Assembly: GCF_024139115.2 (NCBI RefSeq)
Contig: NC_085141.1
Span: 179,254,994 to 179,318,993, forward strand
Length of the DNA: 64,000 bases
Origin: Armigeres subalbatus
Taxonomy: Eukaryota; Arthropoda; Insecta; Diptera; Culicidae
Direction of reading: 5' to 3'
The notes beneath the pieces were generated by a model that ran no database searches, had not been told where the DNA came from, and saw nothing but the letters and a program-made list of their open reading frames with translations. Position 1 is the stretch's first letter. Each line of letters begins with the position of its first letter. Position numbers and translations under genes: made by a program. Below are positions 24,501-33,659 of this stretch, one piece after another.

Positions 24501-25338
24501 CAGTATCGGACAAAACTACAGTCAAACCTCCATGAGTCGATGTTCTATGGCTCGATATCGACTCATGGAGGCAAATTGTTTCATACTAGCGAAAGAAACC
24601 CAGCTTCGCCCGGGTGTTGCAAATGTCACAATGACCTATTTGCAGCACCGTACTCTAGATCAACTTCCGTGCGTTTGTTTTGCTTTCTCAACAGCTTATC
24701 CAAAATTGTATTCCAATATATTTTTACATTTTCCCGTTAATGTCACCAACTTTTTGGTATATACAAACCTTGCGGATCCCAAAACGAATCGATTAGAGAA
24801 AAAAACTTGCAAATCGATCAACCCGTTCGCGAATTATGTCGTCAGGAAGGAAATCTCAACTCATTTTTATTATTATTATATAGAGATTAAAAACTATCTT
24901 CTTGGTTACTATGATGGTCCCTTCAAACAGCTTTCCAAGGATTTTATCTTCCACATCTCGATATTTTCATGAGTCGATGGTCCTTAATATCGACTCATGG
25001 AAGTTTGGCTGTATAAGACCAGAGGCCGTTTTTTATACAAAATGACCAACTTTGGAGGGCTGTATCTTGGCTTGTAGTTGGCCAATCGAATAAGTTTATC
25101 GTCTTGTTTCTTAGTTTCAGAGATCCTGGAGGTGGTCCTATTTTTTGTCCTTTCAGAAGTCTGTAAGTTCGAAGTTCGTGGCCCGAAAAAATCTTCGGCC
25201 GAGGCAAATTCAGGTAAATTCTCAAGGGCAGCCAAAATTTCAGCTCGATTGGCCAACTACAAGCCGAGATACAGCGCTCCAGAGTTGGTTACTTTGTATA
25301 AAAAACGGCCTCTGGTCTTATAGTTTTGTCCGACATTG
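24501..25338. mobile_element. TA-flanked MITE interrupted by a second MITE
   Basis: The ends are CAGTATCGGACAAAAC and the complementary GTCCGACATTG, next to TA at 24499-24500 and 25339-25340. Long inverted arms follow: AAGACCAGAGGCCG and a CTTGTAGTTGGCCAATCGA region, 25014-25090 against 25243-25322. The arm is interrupted after CAAAAC by the element at 24519-25011. Without it the MITE would be about 343 bp. Confidence 0.85.
24519..25011. mobile_element. Inner TA-flanked MITE
   Basis: The termini are CAGTCAAACCTCCATGAGTCGA-like on the left (the right-hand complement reads CAGCCAAACTTCCATGAG). Each end also holds a local palindrome, CATGAGTCGAT...ATCGACTCATG. TA flanks it at 24517-24518 and 25012-25013. 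No transposase frame. The TA duplication and CAGTC start fit Tc1/mariner/pogo-type mobilisation (inference). Confidence 0.85.
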
Positions 25339-25379
25339 TAAATATAAACAAATATTATTTTTATTATTACAAACCCCTA

Positions 25380-25448
25380 CGTTACGCTGTGAAGTAGGGA
25401 GGGGTATGGAATTGCCCAAATTTGCGTTAAGTAATTTGTGAACGGACC
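25380..25448 (-). mobile_element. Fragment of TTACGTAA-type MITE
   Basis: The segment ends AATTTGTGAACGGACCCT, matching one terminus of the group seen at 30655-30800, 32080-32410 and 49525-49700. The other end is missing. Confidence 0.45.
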
Positions 25449-25488
25449 CTTATTATTGTTTTGTTTATTGTTTCAAGTCAACGAGTAA

Positions 25489-25748
25489 CCCTCTAACGCC
25501 CAATACTGCTTTTAGACGGGGTATTTTGATTTTTTTGTAATTTTTAATTGTTCATATTTCAAAAAAATTGTTGATGTGAACCAATAATATGAAGTTCAAT
25601 ACTTGTTCAAATCTGATCAAAAATTAAATCTAAACTAGGAAACAAAATTCTTAAAAGTTGAAACTGATCAAATCGCGATTATAATTTTGTTTGGCTGGAA
25701 TGTGTTCAGATCGGTTTTGGAAAGCAAAATAATTTATGGGTTAGAGGG
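25489..25748 (+). mobile_element. TTAA-type MITE, shorter third copy
   Basis: The ends are CCCTCTAACGCCCA and TGGGTTAGAGGG. TTAA follows on the right (25749-25752) and GTAA precedes on the left, probably a mutated duplication. Internal words such as TTTTAGACG and CGGTTTTGGAAAGCAAAATAAT align with both ends of the 541-bp element at 1084-1624; the middle is shortened. Confidence 0.8.
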
Positions 25749-25844
25749 TTAAGTAAACACTAAATAACAGCGTCTGTTTAAACTATAACTCATAAGAACA
25801 GATAATGGATTAATATAATGAAACCTCCAATCTATTTGACTCTT

Positions 25845-26085
25845 TCTTCTGTCGACCTTTAGTATTTTGATCTTTCGTCCTTTCGACCTTTTGACCCAGT
25901 TATTTTTTCCAACCTTCTTTTCCTTCAACCTTCTGTCATTTTTTCTACCTTCTTTTCCTTCGACCTTTTGTCCTTTCGACCTTTTGACCTTCAACAGTTT
26001 GACATTCGACCTTCTGTCCTTACGACCTTTTGTCTTTTCGACCTTCTGTCCTTTCGACCTTTTGTCCTTCGACCTTTCGACACAG
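25845..26085 (-). repeat. GGTCGAAAGGACAAAA minisatellite, inverted array
   Basis: The plus strand reads CCTTTCGACCTTTTGTCCTT repeatedly. This is the complement of the array at 22995-23720, about 2.1 kb away. Confidence 0.85.
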
Positions 26086-26093
26086 ATAATAAT

Positions 26094-26219
26094 GCACCCC
26101 ATTCAAAACGGAATCCACGCACAACTGTATTTTTTTATTATTCCAGTTTTGCTGCATCACAGCATGCGTAAAATAATAAAAATGACAGTTGTGCGTTGGC
26201 CGCTGTTTGAATGGGGTGC
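26094..26219. mobile_element. Small fold-back MITE
   Basis: GCACCCCATTCAAA at the left end and TTTGAATGGGGTGC at the right end are exact complements. The arms continue imperfectly inward (GCACAACTGTA against GACAGTTGTGC). Total length is 126 bp, and a clear target duplication was not found. Confidence 0.75.
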
Positions 26220-26229
26220 CTTTAATAGG

Positions 26230-26870
26230 AATACATTTTCAGTACCGCCGCTTAAGTCTTAGGACCGCAACCGACGCCAGTTTGCAATCAACCCTTTATA
26301 ATTATAAAATGTTGATCCTGAAAAAAACTGAATTTTTTTACTAACAGCAACCAACCCGTCAACCATTGGAGACTGGTAAAGAGCTTATGTAGCCAAAAAT
26401 CATCTCCTTCAGCTAAAAAACTAGCTTGTTCAGTTTAAATTGGTAGTTGGAAAACGATAGCCCAAACATTGCGGAAACATTCCTCCTGTGTATTGCTGCA
26501 TCTGGCGACGGGCACTCGATGATCCGATTTGTTACCGGCGTCGTCGTTGTGACATTACTGTGCGGCCCTCGTGTCCGCTATCCGTGAAATCTTGAATAAA
26601 TTGAGGATTAGAGCCTGGCCCGAAAGTTACACGATTTTGATGTCTGTGCTTGCGATGCACATACGGGATTGGTTGGTTTACCGATTTTTAACAGTGCCCG
26701 GCGAATTTTTTTTTCAGAAGATAAGCTTTTTTTATTGAATGCCGACGCGAACTTTTTGCTCTTTAGGTTTCTAACACTTTCCTCTGTTATATGATAGAAG
26801 ATTAAAACAGTATGAAAACCATGTGATTGCTAGCACATGACAAATATATTTAAAAATACAAAGTAGGAGC
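26230..26870. other. Unique sequence, nothing recognised
   Basis: No repeat, RNA or coding signal that I can support. Confidence 0.4.
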
Positions 26871-26879
26871 GTTGGAACG

Positions 26880-26950
26880 GGCCTGGAATTAAACCTACGA
26901 CGTCCTGCGTATGAAGCAGAAGTGGTAGTCATATGACCACTAAGTTCGTT
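26880..26950 (-). mobile_element. tRNA-Met-like SINE head or tRNA pseudogene
   Basis: The minus strand shows a D-arm-like TTAGTGGTCATATGACTACC, an anticodon arm TCTGC-TTCATAC-GCAGG with anticodon CAT, and a box B-like GGTTTAATTCC. The T stem pairs poorly, so it is not a functional tRNA. Confidence 0.55.
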
Positions 26951-26999
26951 ATAGATGAGCGATTTTAATCCATTGTTTAAAATTGGGTAAAGTCTTAAA

Positions 27000-29780
27000 G
27001 AGTTCATCTACCGATTGACACCAAAATCTTCAAAATCAGTTGGAAGACGTCCATACTTCCTGGCCACTTTGAATCTGCAGAATGACCACCATATCTTCCC
27101 GAAGGACGTAATCCTACGCCGAAAACACTTCTGCATTCTTGATCAGAGCCTTTTTAACTCGCGAGACATTTCTTGTTGGCTAACGACTCTTCGGTATCTG
27201 AGGTTATGTGTTACTGAACGTTCAGTAATATCCTATAAACTATCTATAAGCTAGTATAGATTTTCCAGGGAATTTTCGACACCTCTCTTGTCAATGCCTA
27301 AACGGAACCGAGAATTCGGTAGAATTCTACTGAACTTCGGTAAAATGTTTATTCATTACATTACAAAAAAAATCTGTAAAAATCGAATTTACAGTAAGTT
27401 TTCGGTGATTTCATTTACCGAATCCAGGAAACAAACCCAAGTGTGTGCCAAAAATCATAGCACGTCATAGCAATTTTCACATACCTTTTAGAGATCGCGT
27501 TGGAAGTTTTGCTAATTACCCCAACCAAACAACATTCTTCAACACGAAAATAAATTGTTCACCATCAACGTTAAACTTGTCGGACATAAGGATAAAGACT
27601 AAAGAGTCACCTGCAGTAAGTAATTCCAAAGAACAGTTAAAGGACACGGTAGCCACTGAATTCAAATTAATCTTCCCGAGATCCCATCAGGACCCATTTA
27701 AAGTGAATCATAATTTACCGTCAGAAGAGCGTGGGCAAACAGACACCCCGCTGAATGACCTGCCTGTCCCAGGAAGAAGCACAACGAGAGGAATAAGAGG
27801 AGATTCTAACAACTTTTTGTTCGCCATTATTGCTCCGCCAGAGGGCACTTCTTCGGTGAGGGAAATTAATAATGCGAGAAATGTAAATTTGTGGAGCGCT
27901 TGAAGTGTGAGTGATAAATGGTCTGATGCGGTTTTCGCGGATAAATAATGCCACACCGTTCCTGCAGAATTGTCTTGCCCCTGTCACTGAACGATAATGC
28001 AGACATTGGATTAAAGGGCTCAATTTTCGCTCTGCGTCAGGTTCTACTGACACAACGGATCAATCGCAATTCTTTATTCACGATTTTCCCTCTGAATTTG
28101 GCAACGATATCCACTACAACAACACGGTCCTGTCCCATTTTCGCCGGTTGACAAGGAAATGTCATCATGTATTCCGTTTTGCCGACTAAGTTTCCATTGT
28201 GACCCAGTTTCATTCTATGGCTGCCGCTGCTCTGTTATGACATGAAGCCCAGTGACACCGTCCTCGTCGGCGACGACTACTATTACATTGTTCCAGATCC
28301 ATATCGCTCCGGTGCTATCGCATCCCCTCCCGAGGATTCGAACAATTTCGGCAGGAACGTGCCAAAGTATTGCCCCTCGGGGCTTTCGTATTTGTCTATT
28401 TTGGTGGGTTGCCTCTCTACTTCCGCTGGAGTGCTTTTGTCCTACAATAATGCCGCCGTCCGGCGTTTCCGACTTTGTGCGCGATGGGATTTTTATGCAG
28501 AGTTTTCTATTTTATTACGGCAGAGATATGTCGCACGGTATAGGCTGTAGATAAGGCTGCGGTACTAACATCTATTATAAAAACCAGCCGGAAGGATGAA
28601 TTCCTACGCAACATTGTCATGTGGTGTCACATTGAATTGGAAATAATCAAAACGAGCTCTCATTCTAATTTTAAAACTCAAATCAACAGAATATCGTAAT
28701 TGATCGAGCTCATCCAAACAATCGATCCATTCAAAAGAAGAGCTTGTTTGATACACCCATGGAATTTGCCTGTTAAGAGCATTACGAAATAGTAAGACAT
28801 ACTCAATTTAATAGTAGACGAAAATTTGAGTTATCAAAATATTTCCAATCTGAGTTTAAAAAGCAACTGATGGGGTAATGATGAGACTGAGCCATTTATG
28901 ATTGCCCTGAGAAATGTGCCAAATGCGTAATTTTCACAAATCGAACTAAAATGGTCTGTTTATCTACTTTGGGATTAATTACGTGCCTGAAATGCATTCA
29001 ATCCTGCAAATGCGTCACATTTTTCCAATCAACTGGTGCGATCCTGTTCTGTCGTATCGCTCAAGGAGATTCAGTATAGAGATAAATTGACTGCTGATTG
29101 CAAGCTCACAAAAGCACCTTAATCAAGTTTCAGGCATCTGATTCAACGACCAATTAATTTCCACAAGTAGTATTGTGATACCGATTAGCAGCAATGTTGG
29201 ATACATTTTTCAGCTGATATGAACTGACAACAAGCACCAGCACTGCCATTTCAGTATGTAAAACAAACTAATTAATGTTAATTGATACACATAAAAAGGT
29301 GAATGCTGCTGCAATCATGATTTTTAAATTCGCTGAAAGAGGCGCTTCATCAGTACCCCAGAATTCATTAAGCTGAGCATTGCTTGCTACCGTCCTCCGT
29401 GGATCAACCGTACAGGAGGACAAACAGAGCAAACAAAAAAAAAACTCAGACAAATCTGCACCGACATTGACAAATTCATATTAAATTACAGTTCGCAGTT
29501 TTTTTCTACTTCTTTCTCTCGTGTTTCCTCTTCACCTTGTCCAACTCGTCGTACTTCCAAGTCAAATAAAAACCACACTTTCTGTCATCTTATGCCCCGA
29601 TGATGCTGCCAGGATACACATAGTGCCACTTTGGAAGCAGACTCCCAGCTCCATTCCAAATCGTCTCTTGGCCTGTCACTGGCACTTGCCGTTAAAGGTA
29701 TGCGACACGAAATATTTGATGATTGATGTGAAAGTTTAAGTCTCATAGTTTAGTTTATTGAAAATAAACACATAAACATT
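27000..29780. other. Mostly unique sequence, no gene recognised
   Basis: Open frames at 27445-27903 (plus, 152 codons), 27721-28053 (minus) and 28242-28554 (plus) give no recognisable protein. 27300-27420 contains TTCGGTAAA and TTTACCGAAT words like those at 48560-48680. Nothing else is supported. Confidence 0.45.
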
Positions 29781-29797
29781 TTACATTAAATGCTAAG

Positions 29798-29981
29798 GGA
29801 ACGAGTAGTTTTCCGGCTGTAGCAGTCTTGTAACGCAGCAAAAACAAGTTTACTTCTGCATCCGACGGTTTCGGTAATTTATTTTACCTTTACCTTTTAA
29901 ATTACCGAAACCGTCGGATGCAGAAGTAAACTTGTTTTTGCTGCGTTACAAGACTGCTACAGCCGGAAAACTACTCGTTCC
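29798..29981. repeat. Perfect hairpin: 83-bp arms, 18-bp loop
   Basis: Bases 29798-29880 and 29899-29981 are exact reverse complements over all 83 positions by eye; the loop is 29881-29898. A 13-bp direct repeat, TTAAATGCTAAGG, lies outside at 29787-29799 and 30015-30027. No mismatches means a young structure or one kept by conversion. If transcribed it would form a long double-stranded RNA. Confidence 0.9.
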
Positions 29982-30089
29982 GTTACATACCCACAGTCGT
30001 CAAGCATTAATTCGTTAAATGCTAAGGTTAGATTAACTGTGGAAATCTTGAACAAAATAGTGACAAAAAGTAACAAAATCTTCTTCTTC

Positions 30090-30215
30090 TTCTTCTATAT
30101 ATGTACATAAAAATGAATTTCTGTCTGTCTGAACCTTATAGACTCCAAAACTACTGAACCGATCAGCGTGAAAATTTGTACACAGAGGTTTTTGGGGCCG
30201 GGGAAGGTTCTTAAG
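30090..30215 (+). mobile_element. Dispersed repeat fragment (ATGAATTTCTGTCTGTCTG)
   Basis: ATATATGTACATAAAAATGAATTTC, then CTACTGAACCGATC and GGTTTTTGGGGCCGGGGAAG, is a common dispersed insect repeat pattern. I cannot name its class. A relative beginning TATATAAAAATGAATTT lies at 40134-40260. Confidence 0.45.
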
Positions 30216-30224
30216 GATCACATT

Positions 30225-30290
30225 ATCAAAATTATGGATCATATAAACAAAATTATGGATCATATGACCAAAATTATGGATCATAATTAT
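30225..30290 (+). repeat. Short tandem repeat of AAAATTATGGATCATA
   Basis: Three units of about 21 bp containing ATTATGGATCATA, followed by scattered GGATCATT words to about 30560. Confidence 0.7.
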
Positions 30291-30654
30291 GATAAAAATT
30301 GAAAAATAAAAAGTTTGAAGTTTTATGGATCAGAATATAGTTTTTCATGGATCATTTTCCATGGAGGATTTATGGAGCATTTGTCATACGTTCATGGGAA
30401 AATAGTAAGAATTTTATTGTTTTTCTTGACCATGTTTAAAGGAACATATTTCCTATTAATTGCTAAATTTTAGCTTGGATGGATCATAAAATTTTTCTTT
30501 ATGGATACTCCCGAACTGTTTTATGGATGTACTTTCAGATGGGGCTGCCGATTAAAAATTCTTAGACGATGTTGTGTCAAAAGCTCGGCCAAAATCAAAC
30601 TAAGGGTTTATAAGGTTGCAATTGTCTGGTTACAATTTGTTAATTCTTGTCTTA

Positions 30655-30800
30655 AGTGTTCTTCACAAATTACGTAACGCAATTTTGAGCAGTTATGGAC
30701 TCCCTTTCTGCCCCTCGTAACACTTTTTGTATGGAAGATTGATTTCTCGTATGAACTATAATGCTTGGTCTGACCCTCACCGAAAACAAATGTAAATAAA
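30655..30800 (+). mobile_element. TTACGTAA-type MITE fragment
   Basis: CACAAATTACGTAACGCAA near the left and GGACTCCCTTTCTGCCCC-type sequence match the group at 32080-32410 and 49525-49700. The right end is not clear. Confidence 0.45.
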
Positions 30801-30941
30801 ATGTAAAACGGTGGGAACGGTTCCCGATATAGCAATAAACAAGAAAAAACCTTTTTTTGTTAAATATCTTGGCTGTGCATATGCACAGCATATGTTTCGA
30901 AATGGACAAATTGATATGAAATTTGCGAAAAAGAATCCACG

Positions 30942-31013
30942 TGTCTTGGAGGGACTCGAACCCTCAACCTCCTACTCTCTAGATAGGCGTGATAACCCCT
31001 ACACAACAAGACC
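30942..31013 (-). tRNA. tRNA-like gene, copy 1 (inverted), anticodon AGA
   Basis: A 72-nt cloverleaf can be drawn: acceptor GGTCTTG with CAAGACA (last pair mismatched), D arm GTGTAGGGGTTATCAC, anticodon arm CCTAT-CTAGAGA-GTAGG, variable loop AGGTT, T arm GAGGG-TTCGAGT-CCCTC. Box B GGTTCGAGTCC is perfect. AGA would mean serine, but serine tRNAs have a long variable arm and this has five bases. It is probably a tRNA-derived repeat rather than a working tRNA. Confidence 0.6.
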
Positions 31014-31418
31014 ACTTAAAGGTCACGTTTGCGGAAAAGCCATCAGAATCCGAGTACCAACCTCCACCGCGGTTAGCTCTCTTTTTTGCAAATTGAATAT
31101 CTTTCGAAACATATGCTGTGCATATGCACAGCCAAGATATTTAACAAAAAAATGGTTTTCGTACGGCCGAGTTGCCGAATAATATGCAATTAATTGTAAT
31201 CAAGTGTCGGTCTTTCACCGTCATTAGTCGTCTGAGTACACGCGACCGCTTACGTTAAGGCAATCAAACTCATCAAATGCTTTAGCCAAGCAAGCCTTTG
31301 GCACAGCAGAGTGCGATTGAATTCGCATTCTATACCGTCCCGCCCAGACAGTTACTGGGGGGCATGGAGTGCGATCCTCACGTTTAATAAACAATGTGCA
31401 CTCGCTTGGCTGTGGGTA

Positions 31419-32734
31419 GAGTAGAGTGGGGCAAGAGTGCGCGTGGGGTAAGAGTACGTTTTCGATTTTTTGAAGTAATAAAAAAGATAAACTAGCAGCA
31501 CTGCATCAGTTTGACAGGTATTCGGGCCAACTATTATCATGTGTAATTGTAAACGATTTGAATAAACAACAAGGGAGATATGGAGTTAGATAACTTTCTG
31601 GTCATTTTGCTAAAAATAATTGGATTTCCGCAACTAGTATTTCATTACCATATATACGTTCAATCAGGTGAACATTATACCATTTCGATAACCTATTGTA
31701 TAGAGTACTTTATGATACAAAACACCAATCTGGTTGGTTTTCCAAGAAGTCAAAACCATTACTTGAATGATTTTTGGGATTGTGGGGTAAAAGTACGCAG
31801 TAACCGGTGGGGCAAGAGTACGCATATGAATCTTCAAGTTATGATGTCAAACCCGTATCTCCGGCCGATATTAGACTTCTTCCAAAGCGTAAAGATCCAC
31901 AACTAAGAAAAAAGGGATATAATTTGAAACTATCACAAGTTTTTAGGATAAGTTGAAGTAATTCGGTGTTAGAAAGGACTTAGCGAACAAAGCACTGAAG
32001 CAAAATAATGAAATTGTATTAGGACTTGTTGTACACCTAAACATAATACGAAAACACAATTTCATCTAAATGATAATTTCATTTAATCAAAAGAAACATT
32101 AATAAATTACGCAACGTTTAGCTGGGAGGGGTTGCAAGATGTGTGACGATCCATATAATTTTTAGAGGATTTATACAAATTGTGTAAGATAGGGGGGAAG
32201 GGTGATGAAATAGCCAAATTTTACGTCACGTGACTGGTGGACTTTCTTTAAGGAAAATGCTTTTGTATACGCCACGCGAAACCTGATATATATTTTTACC
32301 TTTGTAGTTTTTTGTATTTATAAAGAGCAAATGGTTTTTCGTATGAAAGTGCACATTTTTAGGACTCCCTCCCCCTTTAAGAGTTACGTAATCTTTAAAC
32401 ATTCCCTAATATATGCTCATTAAACATCAATTAAATGTTATTAACTCTTATTTGTGTTAATATTTACTTAAAGCACATGGTTGGATAAATGCGTACTCTT
32501 ACCCCACCCGATGCGCACTTTTACCCCACCGGTGGGGTAAGAGTGCGTTTTTCACTTGTCTTGCAATAAGGGTTCTACTATAACGAATCTCAATAATTTC
32601 AATATTTTTTCCACTGGGTAACATAAATGAAGAGTATATGAATCATCGACACTGATTTGATATACAGAAGCTTGCTTCATAAGGGCCACATGATCGATTG
32701 AAAACTAAGTGCGTACTCTTGCCCCACTCTACTC
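31419..32734. mobile_element. 1316-bp TA-flanked non-autonomous transposon
   Basis: The left end is GAGTAGAGTGGGGCAAGAGT and the right end is its exact complement. TA lies on both sides (31417-31418 and 32735-32736). The empty site, GGGTATACAATAG, is preserved in the neighbouring unit at 33297-33309. Inside, the word GGGGTAAGAGTACGC and its complement recur several times near both ends (for example 31443-31458, 31810-31825, 32495-32550), like transposase-binding subterminal repeats. There is no transposase frame. Confidence 0.9.
32080..32410. mobile_element. TTACGTAA-type MITE nested in the previous element
   Basis: AATTACGCAACGTTTA then GGGAGGGG on the left pairs with CCCTCCCCCTTTAAGAGTTACGTAATC on the right. 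The outer ends are diverged and no clear target duplication was found. Confidence 0.55.
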
Positions 32735-32873
32735 TATACAATAGTAAAGCACATGTGGAGATTGGACAAATCAAGCATCCGAAAGATATTCAATTTGCAA
32801 AAAAAGAGAGCTAACCGCGGTGGAGGTTGGTACTCGGATTCTGATGGCTTTTCCGCAAACGTGACCTTTAAGT

Positions 32874-32945
32874 GGTCTTGTTGTGTAGGGGTTATCACGC
32901 CTATCTAGAGAGTAGGAGGTTGAGGGTTCGAGTCCCTCCAAGACA
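32874..32945 (+). tRNA. tRNA-like gene, copy 2, anticodon AGA
   Basis: Identical by eye to the copy at 30942-31013 but in plus orientation, 72 nt, with boxes A and B intact. It lies in the unit interrupted by the 1316-bp transposon. Confidence 0.6.
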
Positions 32946-33437
32946 CGTGGATTCTTTTTCGCAAATTTCATATCAATTTGTCCATTTCGAAACATATGCT
33001 GTGCATATGCACAGCCAAGATATTTAACAAAAAAATGGTTTTCGTACGGCCGAGTTGCCGAATAATATGCAATTAATTGTAATCAAGTGTCGGTCTTTCA
33101 CCGTCATTAGTCGTCTGAGTACACGCGACCGCTTACGTTAAGGCAATCAAACTCATCAAATGCTTTAGCCAAGCAAGCCTTTGGCACAGCAGAGTGCGAT
33201 TGAATTCGCATTCTATACCGTCCCGCCCAGACAGTTACTGGGGGGCATGGAGTGCGATCCTCACGTTTAATAAACAATGTGCACTCGCTTGGCTGTGGGT
33301 ATACAATAGTAAAGCACATGTGGAGATTGGACAAATCAAGCATCCGAAAGATATTCAATTTGCAAAAAAGAGAACTAACCGCGGTGGAGGTTGGTACTCG
33401 GATTCTGATGGCTTTTCCGCAAACGTGACCTTTAAGT

Positions 33438-33509
33438 GGTCTTGTTGTGTAGGGGTTATCACGCCTATCTAGAGAGTAGGAGGTTGAGGGTTCGAGTCCC
33501 TCCAAGACA
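33438..33509 (+). tRNA. tRNA-like gene, copy 3, anticodon AGA
   Basis: Same 72-nt sequence as the other two copies, in the uninterrupted unit, 564 bp after copy 2. The lack of substitutions among the three suggests recent amplification or conversion. Confidence 0.6.
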
Positions 33510-33659
33510 CGTGGATTCTTTTTCGCAAATTTCATATCAATTTGTCCATTTCGAAACATATGCTGTGCATATGCACAGCCAAGATATTTAACAAAAAAAT
33601 GGTTTTCGTACGGCCGAGTTGCCGAATAATATGCAATTAATTGTTAAGAAAAAACCTAT

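Larger units (their letters stand above)
30853..33645. mobile_element. Composite tRNA-bearing repeat, two 565-bp units plus an inverted cassette
   Basis: Two tandem units (31197-33079 once its 1318-bp insertion is removed, and 33080-33643) have the same sequence and length, 565 and 564 bp. Each carries a plus-strand tRNA-like gene. An inverted tRNA cassette precedes them at 30853-31150, bounded by complementary arms containing TTGGCTGTGCATATGCACAG and TTTCGAAA. The whole block is bracketed by the 12-bp direct repeat AAGAAAAAACCT (30841-30852 and 33646-33657), which could be a target duplication. No protein is encoded. Class unknown. Confidence 0.75.

Noticed and set aside
27445..27903. 152-codon frame as a gene
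   Set aside because: No family, overlapped by minus frames; kept only as part of an unassigned stretch.
31422..32731. Reading this element as hAT because it starts TAGAGTGGGGC
   Set aside because: The flanking octamers differ, and the preserved empty site shows duplication of TA only.
30942..33509. Three functional serine tRNA genes
   Set aside because: The variable arm is too short for serine, one acceptor pair is mismatched, and all lie inside a mobile-looking repeat.
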